Assembly (NCBI GenBank): GCA_018969455.1 | Contig: JAGWYI010000115.1 | Span: 1 to 9,659 of the forward strand | Reading direction: 5' to 3' | Origin: Bacteroidota bacterium | GTDB taxonomy: Bacteria; Bacteroidota; Bacteroidia; Chitinophagales; Saprospiraceae | Length of the DNA stretch: 9,659 nucleotides | Shown here: positions 1 to 6,529 of the stretch, piece after piece | How the letters are laid out: the number at the start of each line of letters is the position of its first letter | Numbering within the stretch: position 1 is the stretch's first letter | Notes under the pieces: generated by a model | What the model was told of the DNA's origin: nothing | Databases searched by the model: none | Seen by the model: the letters and a program-made list of their open reading frames with translations, nothing else | Program-made: the position numbers and the translations under genes

Positions 1-110
1 AGCAAGCGATACTCAAACAATAAAATTAATCAAGCAGTAAAAATCACCCCTTTTTTGTCTTGATTTCAATGGTTAATGCCCTGGATTTTGCAATGAATAG
101 CAAATTCGAT

Positions 111-119
111 TATCTTTTG
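111..119 (+). promoter_or_regulatory. Possible -7 promoter element, imperfect
   Basis: The bases TATCTTTTG resemble the Bacteroidota -7 consensus TAnnTTTG but carry one extra base between TA and TTTG. A TTTG lies at 87-90, 20 bases upstream, near the expected -33 position. Transcription from here would begin around 125 and give a leader of roughly 55 bases before the ATG at 180. This would exclude the upstream in-frame ATGs (60, 69, 93) from the message and fits the signal-peptide-based start choice. The match is imperfect, so this is a weak call. Confidence 0.25.
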
Positions 120-179
120 CTACACGCTATAATCCGGGCATTAATCTATTTTCATCACATTTTTGAAAGAAGCATTAAC

Positions 180-2792
180 ATGAGCAAATATTTATTATGC
201 ATACTCCTTTCATTCACTTTCCCTAAGGTGTATACACAAACCACCTGGTACGTAAAATCAAACGCCATGGGCGCCCAAACAGGCAATTCCTGGAGCACTG
301 CCTTTGCAAGTTTAACACCTGCCTTACAAAATGCCAAGCCAGGCGATCAGATATGGGTAGCAGGTGGGAACTATTACGCGACCACAACGGGCGATCGCAC
401 CGCATTTTTTGATTTGAAGTCAGGGGTACAATTGTTTGGAGGTTTTTCGGGAACGGAAACGACTTTGGTGCAGCGCAATTGGCAAATCAATAAATCCATC
501 TTGAATGGGGATATTGGTGTGCCAGGCGACAGTACGGATAACACCCGCAATTTGATGCGCTTAATCGGTCCGTCGAATTCCACCATAGTAGATGGATTTG
601 TTTTTAAAAATGCGGTAGCAGATGCCCAAAATACCGATTATGGAGCAATTGGTGCAGGCGGTGCTGCCATGTTCATAGATGGGACTGTTGGAAATGCCTA
701 TCCAACCATCAAAAACTGCACTTTTCAAAACAACACGGCCCTAGGCTGGGGTGGCGCTATTTTAATACGCGCAGGCGATACAGGACAGGTGGCGCCGAGT
801 ATAATAGATTGTAACTTTGAGTGGAACCGAGCATACCACGGTGCCGCTGTTTTCAGACAAGGCAGTTCGAACCTGGAGGTAGCAAGAGACTTTCAAGGCT
901 GTCGTTTTTACAAAAATATTGCCCGGGAAAAAGGCGCCGCGATTTACTTTTCGGATTCAAATAATAAAAAAGATACCCTTGATGTGATTGCTTGTGACTT
1001 TATTGAGAATGAAGCGCTTTCACCGCTTTTTGTTCCGGCTGGAGTATTTTACACCTCGGGTAGAAGCAATGGCTCATCCTTGAGATTTGTTCAATGCAGT
1101 TTTGTCAGAAATCTATCCAAGGCTGGGAGCGGAATTGTATTTGATTCAGAGGATAATCCGATGAAATACATTTTGGTAGATTCCTGCTTTTTCGATCATA
1201 ATTACTCATTTGAAGTAAATGCGCCAATAGATGCAATTGCGATTAATTTGTATTCCGGATATTTTAATCCAGCATTTAAATCGTATTTAAAAATTCAACG
1301 AAGTACATTTATGCATCACGATGTAGGCATGGTTTATCTTATTGCACCACCATTTAATAAGGTGATTTTTAATGAAAATAATATCAACGATAATCCTACA
1401 AAATTAGTTTTGGGCTTATTTGACTCAGATACGATTGAATGCTCAAGTAACATATTTGTAAACAATGGTAATAGTTTTGGTTTTACACCAAGGAAATCAT
1501 TTGCATGTATAAATAACCTTATCTACGGTCCAGGAATTGGTATAAATACGGACTATTTAAAAAATACAGGGATAATCGCAAATAATTTATTCAATGGGAC
1601 TAATCATTATTCTGCTTGTATATTTTCAGGAAACCTAAATATTATAGGCAATGTTTTCATAAATAATTCTTTTACATTTCCAATTAATAATAATTTTCCT
1701 AGCCCTTTTGCTCCTTCCTATGTATCCAACAACATATTTTTAAACAACCGCAATACAATAACCACCCCGAACGCAAAATATTATCAGTTTTTGCCCTTTT
1801 ATCAGGATTCAGCAACATTTACCCATAATATTTTTGATTTTGCATCCTGTGATACCTTGGGAAAAAACATTACCTGCGGCGAAGGCAATTTATTCAATGT
1901 AGACCCAATGTTTTATGATACCGCAGCCCTCGATTTTCGCCTTCAAGCTTGTTCCCCTGCGATTCAAGCAGGGACAAATATTCCAGTAAACAACCTGAAC
2001 ATTGCCACGGATTTCTCCGGAAATCCCCGGATACAGGATGGTATCGTGGATATAGGCCCAATTGAAAGCCTGTCTTTGGTGCAAGCCGCATCGCCAACCA
2101 TTACCCCTGCTTGCCTGAATACCCCCAATGGCGCTGTTGATTTTTCTATTGAACAGGCTTGCGAACCACTAAGTTATTTCTGGACAAGCGGATTAAACAC
2201 TGGTACGAACCTATTCGGTTTAAAACCAGGTAGTTATGCATTCACCATAACCGATCAAAAAGGGAAGCTATTTACTGATACGCTTACCATTGGTCAAAGT
2301 ATTGCACCTCAAATTGAGGATAGTATTCAAGCCGCGCAATGTGCCAATTGCCCAAATGGCGCGATTACTTTAACCATTACCAATCCAGCATCCTATACCT
2401 ATTTATGGAGCAATGGATGGATGGGACAAAACCTCGGTCAGGTATTGCCTGGAACCTACATCCTCACGCTAACGGATGGCAATGGTTGCACTTCAAGTTT
2501 CTCTTACGTTGTTCCGTTTATAAGTGGTACGATTCAGACAAGTGCAAGTCTGCCTGTGCAGGTATCTCCCAACCCCTTTTCCAGCACCCTGCGCATCAAT
2601 TTACCCGCCCAGGTAGGCAGCATCCCGCATTTTGTGTTGTATGATTTATTTGGTCGGGAAGTATATGCCACTGATTTGCAAAGTTTTACTACAGATATCC
2701 ACCTCGCGCATGCGCCTGCGGGGGTATATACATGGCGTATGGATATGCGTGGGATGGCAGTGCAAAGTGGGAAGGTGGTGAAAATGGAGTGA
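180..2792 (+). CDS. Secreted right-handed beta-helix protein with SprB-like repeats and T9SS type A sorting domain
   Basis: This 870-residue protein is probably exported across the outer membrane by the type IX system and anchored or released at the surface. The start at 180 was chosen over in-frame ATGs from 60 because it gives a clean signal peptide (MSKYLLCILLSFTFPKVYTQ, residues 1-20). Residues about 25-585 form repeated beta-helix rungs of the Pmp-like type (GGAI, FxxN and NNxA patterns, for example 'CTFQNNTALGWGGAILI'). Residues about 588-630 ('CSPAIQAG...DFSGNPRIQDGIVDIGPIE') match the end motif of choice-of-anchor Q proteins. Two SprB-like repeats follow (about 640-709 and 710-780; 'GTYILTLTDGNGCTSS'). 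The type A sorting domain starts near residue 793 ('VQVSPNPFSSTLRI') and ends in GKVVKME. The helix core is much more AT-rich than the ends. Adhesin or polysaccharide-binding roles are possible, but no catalytic residues could be identified. Confidence 0.88.
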   Translation: MSKYLLCILLSFTFPKVYTQTTWYVKSNAMGAQTGNSWSTAFASLTPALQNAKPGDQIWVAGGNYYATTTGDRTAFFDLKSGVQLFGGFSGTETTLVQRNWQINKSILNGDIGVPGDSTDNTRNLMRLIGPSNSTIVDGFVFKNAVADAQNTDYGAIGAGGAAMFIDGTVGNAYPTIKNCTFQNNTALGWGGAILIRAGDTGQVAPSIIDCNFEWNRAYHGAAVFRQGSSNLEVARDFQGCRFYKNIAREKGAAIYFSDSNNKKDTLDVIACDFIENEALSPLFVPAGVFYTSGRSNGSSLRFVQCSFVRNLSKAGSGIVFDSEDNPMKYILVDSCFFDHNYSFEVNAPIDAIAINLYSGYFNPAFKSYLKIQRSTFMHHDVGMVYLIAPPFNKVIFNENNINDNPTKLVLGLFDSDTIECSSNIFVNNGNSFGFTPRKSFACINNLIYGPGIGINTDYLKNTGIIANNLFNGTNHYSACIFSGNLNIIGNVFINNSFTFPINNNFPSPFAPSYVSNNIFLNNRNTITTPNAKYYQFLPFYQDSATFTHNIFDFASCDTLGKNITCGEGNLFNVDPMFYDTAALDFRLQACSPAIQAGTNIPVNNLNIATDFSGNPRIQDGIVDIGPIESLSLVQAASPTITPACLNTPNGAVDFSIEQACEPLSYFWTSGLNTGTNLFGLKPGSYAFTITDQKGKLFTDTLTIGQSIAPQIEDSIQAAQCANCPNGAITLTITNPASYTYLWSNGWMGQNLGQVLPGTYILTLTDGNGCTSSFSYVVPFISGTIQTSASLPVQVSPNPFSSTLRINLPAQVGSIPHFVLYDLFGREVYATDLQSFTTDIHLAHAPAGVYTWRMDMRGMAVQSGKVVKME

Positions 2793-2798
2793 CTCGTT

Positions 2799-2814
2799 CG
2801 TAAAATAGTTTACG
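2799..2814 (+). repeat. Small hairpin after the T9SS gene
   Basis: CGTAAA (2799-2804) and TTTACG (2809-2814) form a perfect 6-bp stem with a 4-base loop just after the stop codon. No T-run follows, so it is unlikely to terminate transcription by itself. It could be a 3'-end stabilising structure or chance. Confidence 0.3.
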
Positions 2815-2864
2815 GTTGATGTAATGTTTAATATATTTCAGAAATGTATATCTTGACAAAAAAA

Positions 2865-2998
2865 CATTTTTCACCCCGCTTTTGGCCAGGAATAATTTTT
2901 ATATTTGGCCAAAAGCGGTTTTTCAAAGGCACTTTGGGCTGATTCAAACCCAGCTTACGATGGACGCTTTGTTTGAGATGTAGGGAGGGTGAAAAATG
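2865..2998. repeat. 12-bp inverted repeat pair enclosing a hairpin
   Basis: CATTTTTCACCC at 2865-2876 is the exact reverse complement of GGGTGAAAAATG at 2987-2998. The pair bounds a 134-bp segment that contains the 13-bp hairpin at 2876-2918. The match stops abruptly at both ends, and no flanking direct repeat is visible. A miniature mobile element or a structured RNA are possible readings, neither proven. A minus-strand open frame of 76 codons (2828-3058) covers the segment, but it has no recognisable domain and is split by these structures, so it is not called as a gene. Confidence 0.4.
2876..2923 (+). terminator. Rho-independent-type terminator of the T9SS gene
   Basis: CCGCTTTTGGCCA (2876-2888) and TGGCCAAAAGCGG (2906-2918) are perfect 13-bp arms around a 17-base AT-rich loop, followed directly by TTTTT (2919-2923). 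It lies 83 bases after the stop of the T9SS gene and between two convergent genes. In the minus direction the stem is followed first by GGTGAAAAATG and only then by a T-run, so it is a poorer terminator for the ATPase gene. The long arms and loop are more than a minimal terminator needs. Confidence 0.6.
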
Positions 2999-3072
2999 GG
3001 GATGTATGCATATATGTGGATCAACAAACTTTGGATAATTAATATATTGGATTGACAATCAGCAAATAATAT

Positions 3073-4239
3073 TTATAACATTTTTAAAATCTCAACTTTT
3101 AAAAAGTCCATCAAAGGCAACACATGAAGCCCGTCATCCCGCTGATAATTATGGCTGTCGGGTGTGATCAAATAAGTATAGTCCGCCTGAACATCCCTGG
3201 CAACTTCAAAGAATCCGGATGATAAAGTGGGCGCATTGCTGAGTTTTATTTCAATGAGCACTTTTTTCCCTTGAGGCGTGATCAACAATAAATCGGCTTC
3301 TGCCCCTTTATGGGTTCTATAAAAAAAATACTGCCATCGCTGAAAAGTGCGTCGGCGGATTTGCTCAATTACGTAACCCTCCCAAGACGCGCCCGCAAAA
3401 ATATTGTTATACAATGTCTCGCTTGATCCTATACCTGCCAAATAATGCAAAATACCCGAATCCCGCAGGTATAATTTGGGCGATTTAATCAATCGTTTGG
3501 TGGTTTTTACAAAATAAGGCTGCAAACGTTCAATTATAAACGCTGCTTCCAGAATGTCTAGATAATGTTTCACCGTAGGTTGAGAAACGCCTAAAGTGCG
3601 GGATATTTCACTGATATTCAACAAATTGCCATGTACCGTTGAAAGTACTTTGATTAAGCGTGACAAGGTTGCTGGCGCCAGTTCGTAGCCAAGCAGCCGC
3701 ACATCGCGTTCGATAAAAGTTTTAACCAAATTTTCAAGCCAGCGCGTGCAAACAGCATCGGAAGGCGCTAAAAGTGCATCCGGGAATCCCCCCCGAAACC
3801 AGTGGGTTTGATATGAAATGGAGCTCGGCAACTCCGATAAACCCAAGGGCGTCAATTCGGTATAAGCAATCCGCCCTGCCAAAGACTCCGATGCATTGCG
3901 TAAAAGCCAGGGAGATGCAGAGCCCAGCAGGATAAAACGGGCAGGAATCCGATTTTGGTCCACTACAGCACGAAGAAGGGTAAACAAATGAGGCGCCCGT
4001 TGTATCTCATCAATGATGATACACTTATCAGAATTTTGCTGAAAAAAACGACCTGGTTGCTCCAATAACCGTGCATCTTCATCCAATTCCAGGTCAAAAT
4101 ACAGGGTTTCTTTGCCCAAAAGTGCACGCAGCGATTGGGCAAGGGTAGTTTTACCTACCTGTCGTGGACCTATTATGCCCAGTACCGGAAAGTACTTGGC
4201 CTCTTCCAGAATATTTGGTAATACGGCGCGCTCAATCAT
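3073..4239 (-). CDS. AAA_14 / DUF4143 ATPase
   Basis: The 388-residue protein belongs to the common bacterial and archaeal family of AAA_14 P-loop ATPases fused to a DUF4143 domain. Visible are Walker A GPRQVGKT (24-31), Walker B CIIIDE (73-78) and a sensor-1-like LLGSAS (104-109). The DUF4143 half follows with the typical 'FIERDVRLL', a winged-helix-like 'ISEISRTLGVSQPTVKHYLD', and 'KLYLRDSGILHYL'. Near the C-terminus, GAEADLLL followed by VLIEIKLS has the E/D...ExK pattern of a PD-(D/E)XK-like fold. The frame opens up to 33 codons earlier (4338), but those codons run through a palindrome and a -7 promoter element. MIERAVLPNILEE at 4239 is also the usual family N-terminus. The length is normal for the family. 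It stands alone, convergent with the T9SS gene. The family's biological role is unsettled; toxin-antitoxin-like, defence and mobile-element links have been suggested. Confidence 0.9.
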   Translation of the reverse strand: MIERAVLPNILEEAKYFPVLGIIGPRQVGKTTLAQSLRALLGKETLYFDLELDEDARLLEQPGRFFQQNSDKCIIIDEIQRAPHLFTLLRAVVDQNRIPARFILLGSASPWLLRNASESLAGRIAYTELTPLGLSELPSSISYQTHWFRGGFPDALLAPSDAVCTRWLENLVKTFIERDVRLLGYELAPATLSRLIKVLSTVHGNLLNISEISRTLGVSQPTVKHYLDILEAAFIIERLQPYFVKTTKRLIKSPKLYLRDSGILHYLAGIGSSETLYNNIFAGASWEGYVIEQIRRRTFQRWQYFFYRTHKGAEADLLLITPQGKKVLIEIKLSNAPTLSSGFFEVARDVQADYTYLITPDSHNYQRDDGLHVLPLMDFLKVEILKML

Positions 4240-4251
4240 GAAATGGGCATT

Positions 4252-4294
4252 TGGTGGTGCAAATTTAAAATTCAATTTTGAATTTGCACCACCA
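4252..4294. repeat. 43-bp near-perfect palindrome in the ATPase promoter
   Basis: TGGTGGTGCAAATT (4252-4265) is the exact reverse complement of AATTTGCACCACCA (4281-4294). Between them AAAATT (4267-4272) and AATTTT (4274-4279) pair around a central C (4273). The single unpaired position is T4266 against G4280. The symmetry therefore spans 20 of 21 pairs, and there is no T-run after it, so it is not a terminator. It sits 13 bases from the ATPase start. It could be an operator, a mobile palindrome or REP-like repeat, or an RNA hairpin at the message's 5' end. Confidence 0.85.
4260..4267 (-). promoter_or_regulatory. Consensus -7 element for the ATPase gene, inside the palindrome
   Basis: Read on the minus strand the bases are TAAATTTG, a perfect match to the Bacteroidota TAnnTTTG -7 element, about 20 bases ahead of the ATG at 4239. 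Transcription would begin near 4253, giving a leader of about 13 bases and making 4239 the first available start. No convincing TTG is seen at -33; GGTGGTG occupies that area. The symmetric position on the plus strand reads TGAATTTG and misses the consensus at one base. Confidence 0.45.
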
Positions 4295-4511
4295 GTTTTC
4301 CCAAACCCGGTGTTCTGCCCCCCGCTTAAAGGGACCACATAAGTTCCAGCAGGTATACTTCGCGCTGCTTGCTTTTGTGCATGGCCTTCGACCTAAATCA
4401 TTGAAAATCAGCGCTCAGTATGATATGGATGCTGCCTTTCAGGCGCCGTTCCGTACAGGTCTTTTTTATTTGAGGCAAAGAATTTAACCGCTGTTAAAAA
4501 ACCATTTCCCC
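4295..4511. other. Intergenic stretch between divergent genes, no supported gene
   Basis: The DNA between the palindrome and the promoter of the next plus-strand gene has short open frames in both directions. The longest on the plus strand is 4278-4487; it starts inside the palindrome and shows no recognisable domain, signal peptide or family pattern. Its GC content lies between that of the AT-rich left side and the GC-rich right side. It may be the upstream regulatory region of the secreted protein or the decayed remains of a gene, which cannot be decided by eye. Confidence 0.4.
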
Positions 4512-4519
4512 TACTTTTG
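4512..4519 (+). promoter_or_regulatory. Consensus -7 promoter element for the 4629 gene
   Basis: TACTTTTG is an exact match to the Bacteroidota -7 consensus TAnnTTTG. At the expected -33 distance there is only a partial CTGTT (4491-4495). The predicted transcription start near 4525 precedes the likely translation start at 4629 by about 100 bases. It precedes an alternative in-frame ATG at 4533 by fewer than 10 bases. Confidence 0.5.
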
Positions 4520-4628
4520 CAAAAATAACCAAATGAAACATTTCGAATACCCGCTTTTTATCATTTGTCAATTTTTCACATGCGCGCAACAGCGTGGAAC
4601 CGCCGCTGATTCGCGCGGCCGCAGCACC

Positions 4629-5621
4629 ATGAAACGGTTTTTTTTCCTCTTCCTGCTGTTCTCCACCGGGGCTTTCGCCCAAAACAGCCCCGTTGCCGTC
4701 GCCGATCAAACCTTCCGGATCAATGGCGTACACGAGTTTGCCTACGCATTTGCCGAAGGCGATCAAATTGAGCTCAGCATTCACCTCATCGCCGGAAGGC
4801 AACTTAAATCGGTCGAATTTTTCCAATACCCCGACCGCATGCTGTTCCGCAGTTATGAACTGGATACGCTTTTGCACAAAACCATATCGGCGCCTCAAAC
4901 GGGTATGTACATCCTGCGCCTCACGGAAACGGGAATGGGTAAAAAAATATGCCGTTTTACCCTCCAGCGCACGCCAACGCTGCCTGCCAATGCCCGCCTG
5001 GATACCCGAATTTCCTGGGACTGGAAGCAAAACGGCCAATACGAAATTGCGCAGCGTCAAACGCCCAATGGCACAAAAACGGAAGTGGTTTCGCTGGGCG
5101 GCAAAGTCACGGTGGGCGCTTTCAAATTTGGCGCGCAGCGCTCCACCAATGCCTATCAGTTTACCTTGCCGCCCTTCACGCGCCAGTGGGCGTACAGGAT
5201 TACGGTCGGACAGGCTACCCAGGAGGCGCGCCGCAAAGACAGCGAGAAAATGAGTGCCGCCCTTAAAACCGGCGCCGCCAAAGTATTGGGTTACGAACCC
5301 ACCAGTGCTTTAGCCATTTACGCCTTAGGCATGGCCATCGACCTGTCGCAATCCGGCTCAGGCCAGGCGGTGGAATACGCCCTGGTGGATGCCAACAACC
5401 TGAAGGCTTATCTCGATGGTAAAAAATACGATACCTACCTGTATCAGGCTGCCGTGAGTGCCGATGTGCAACGCCGCTACAGCCCGCTCGAGGGCGCCCT
5501 GTATTTCGGCCTGCGCAACAAAAACTGGATCGATGACATCGACGTAAACATTGACATTGAGGCGGTTACCGAAACGCCGCAATACAGCGTGGAACTGTAT
5601 TTGGCGCCTTTGCGGCCCTGA
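4629..5621 (+). CDS. Secreted protein of unknown function, beta-sandwich-like N-terminal half
   Basis: The 330-residue product begins with a textbook signal peptide (MKRFFFLFLLFSTGAFA, then QNSP), so it should reach the periplasm or beyond. The frame is open from an ATG at 4533, but the start at 4629 places the signal peptide at the N-terminus and is preferred. After cleavage, residues about 25-120 ('EGDQIELSIHLIAGRQLKS' ... 'TGMYILRLTETGMGKKICRF') look like a GOLD/PPC-type beta-sandwich. The middle is alpha/beta (KMSAALKTGAAKVLGYEP). The C-terminal part ('YFGLRNKNWIDDIDVNIDIEAV') looks like another beta domain. There is no lipobox, no catalytic motif I can name and no T9SS sorting domain. 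The general layout resembles conserved hypothetical exported proteins of Saprospiria and Chitinophagia, which is a resemblance and not a family assignment. The next gene follows after 37 bases, so co-transcription is likely. Confidence 0.8.
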   Translation: MKRFFFLFLLFSTGAFAQNSPVAVADQTFRINGVHEFAYAFAEGDQIELSIHLIAGRQLKSVEFFQYPDRMLFRSYELDTLLHKTISAPQTGMYILRLTETGMGKKICRFTLQRTPTLPANARLDTRISWDWKQNGQYEIAQRQTPNGTKTEVVSLGGKVTVGAFKFGAQRSTNAYQFTLPPFTRQWAYRITVGQATQEARRKDSEKMSAALKTGAAKVLGYEPTSALAIYALGMAIDLSQSGSGQAVEYALVDANNLKAYLDGKKYDTYLYQAAVSADVQRRYSPLEGALYFGLRNKNWIDDIDVNIDIEAVTETPQYSVELYLAPLRP

Positions 5622-5658
5622 TTTCGAACCATTTTGGTTTTTCGGCGTTGTTGGGGCC

Positions 5659-6366
5659 ATGGAAAATTTCAGCGATCGTCAATACCTCATCATCGGCGCC
5701 TCTTCCGGCATCGGCCTCGCGCTCGCGCGCAAGCTGGCACAGGCAGGCGCGCAAGTGCACACACGCAGCCGCATGCCCGCACCCGAGGCCATCTCTGGCG
5801 TGGAATGGGAAGCCGCAGATGTAAGCGCACCCGATTTTCAAATGCACCATTTGCCCGAAACCCTGCACGGATTGGTGTATTGTCCGGGAAGCATCAACCT
5901 CAAGCCCTTCAATCGGATTTCGGAGGAAGATTTTCGCAAAGAGATGGAAATCAATGTGGTGGGCGCTTTCAAGTGCATCAAGGCGGCCATGCCGGCCCTC
6001 AAAAACAGCGGCATGGCCTCCGTTGTTATGTTCAGCACCGTGGCGGTACAAACCGGTATGAACTTTCACAGCAGCATTGCCGCTGCAAAAGGCGCTGTGG
6101 AAGGCCTCACCCGGGCCCTTGCAGCCGAACTGGCGCCCTTGGTGCGGGTGAACTGCATTGCGCCTTCGCTAACCGATACACCACTCGCCGGAAAATTGCT
6201 TGATACGGAAGAAAAACGGCAGAATGCAGCGGCCCGGCACCCCTTGCGCCGAATCGGCAGCCCGGAAGACATGGCCGAAGCCGCCTTGTTTCTTTTGAGT
6301 GAAAACAGCCGTTTTATGACCGGCCAAATCCTGCACATCGACGGTGGTTTGGGAACCTTGCGTTAA
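5659..6366 (+). CDS. Short-chain dehydrogenase/reductase-family protein lacking the catalytic Tyr
   Basis: This cytoplasmic Rossmann-fold protein of 235 residues has a classical SDR layout. The glycine-rich nucleotide motif is GASSGIG (13-19), the central-strand motif YCPGS (74-78) replaces NNAG, and N99 is the usual Asn (EINVVGAF). The active-site strand is VVMFSTVAV (122-130), and the typical 'VRVNCIAPSLTDTPLAG' and 'MTGQILHIDGG' segments follow. In the YxxxK site the Lys is present (K144), but the Tyr position is Ile (I140, codon 6076-6078), within SSIAAAKGAVEG. The aligned Ser position is T127 or S126. Either this subfamily uses another residue or it is not a standard oxidoreductase. The start at 5659 was chosen because the Rossmann fold begins at once; the longer frame (from 5551) overlaps the upstream gene and has an unstructured extension. 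It is 4 bases from the DUF2256 gene, so the two are probably one transcript. Confidence 0.88.
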   Translation: MENFSDRQYLIIGASSGIGLALARKLAQAGAQVHTRSRMPAPEAISGVEWEAADVSAPDFQMHHLPETLHGLVYCPGSINLKPFNRISEEDFRKEMEINVVGAFKCIKAAMPALKNSGMASVVMFSTVAVQTGMNFHSSIAAAKGAVEGLTRALAAELAPLVRVNCIAPSLTDTPLAGKLLDTEEKRQNAAARHPLRRIGSPEDMAEAALFLLSENSRFMTGQILHIDGGLGTLR

Positions 6367-6370
6367 TGCC

Positions 6371-6529
6371 ATGAAACAAAAAGCGCATTTACCCCAAAAA
6401 ATCTGCCCGGTGTGCGGCCGCCCCTTTTCCTGGCGAAAAAAGTGGGAAAAAGTATGGGAAGATGTCCGATATTGCAGCGAACGTTGCCGTTCAAACAAAT
6501 CAAAAACTGTAATTCGGCCTGAAACATGA
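6371..6529 (+). CDS. DUF2256 zinc-ribbon-like small protein
   Basis: This 52-residue protein matches the DUF2256 pattern: KICPVCGRPFSWRKKWEKVW followed by V-R-YCSERC. C12/C15 and C35/C39 form CxxC and CxxxC pairs suited to binding one zinc ion, and the middle is rich in Trp and Lys/Arg. The start at 6371 lies 4 bases after the SDR stop and gives the usual family N-terminus; an in-frame ATG at 6344 would extend into the SDR gene. The stop codon overlaps the next ATG as ATGA (6526-6529), implying translational coupling. In my recollection of the family, DUF2256 genes often sit next to SDR and cryptochrome/photolyase-related genes. No photolyase is visible in this window. The function is unknown; nucleic-acid or protein binding is a guess from its size and charge. 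Confidence 0.85.
   Translation: MKQKAHLPQKICPVCGRPFSWRKKWEKVWEDVRYCSERCRSNKSKTVIRPET

Noticed and set aside
1..179. Coding use of the first 179 bases, including ATGs at 60, 69 and 93 in frame with the T9SS gene
   Set aside because: Using them would bury the signal peptide behind 40 residues. The region is AT-rich and contains only a weak promoter candidate.
2828..3058. Minus-strand open frame of 76 codons in the convergent intergenic region
   Set aside because: It has no recognisable domain or signal peptide, and it runs through the terminator hairpin and the 12-bp inverted repeat, so it is more likely non-coding.
4240..4338. N-terminal extension of the ATPase to 4338
   Set aside because: The extra 33 codons translate the palindrome and lie upstream of the predicted -7 promoter element, and the family normally starts near MIERAVLP.
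4278..4487. Plus-strand 69-codon frame between the divergent genes
   Set aside because: It starts inside the palindrome, and its composition and residues show no protein-like pattern.
4494..5060. Minus-strand 188-codon open frame opposite the secreted protein
   Set aside because: It is a shadow of the plus-strand gene. The plus frame has a signal peptide and an upstream -7 element, while the minus frame has no domain.
5627..5642. AACCA-TTT-TGGTT mini-hairpin followed by TTT between the secreted protein and SDR genes
   Set aside because: The stem is only 5 bp and AT-rich; it is too weak to call a terminator, and the tight spacing favours co-transcription.
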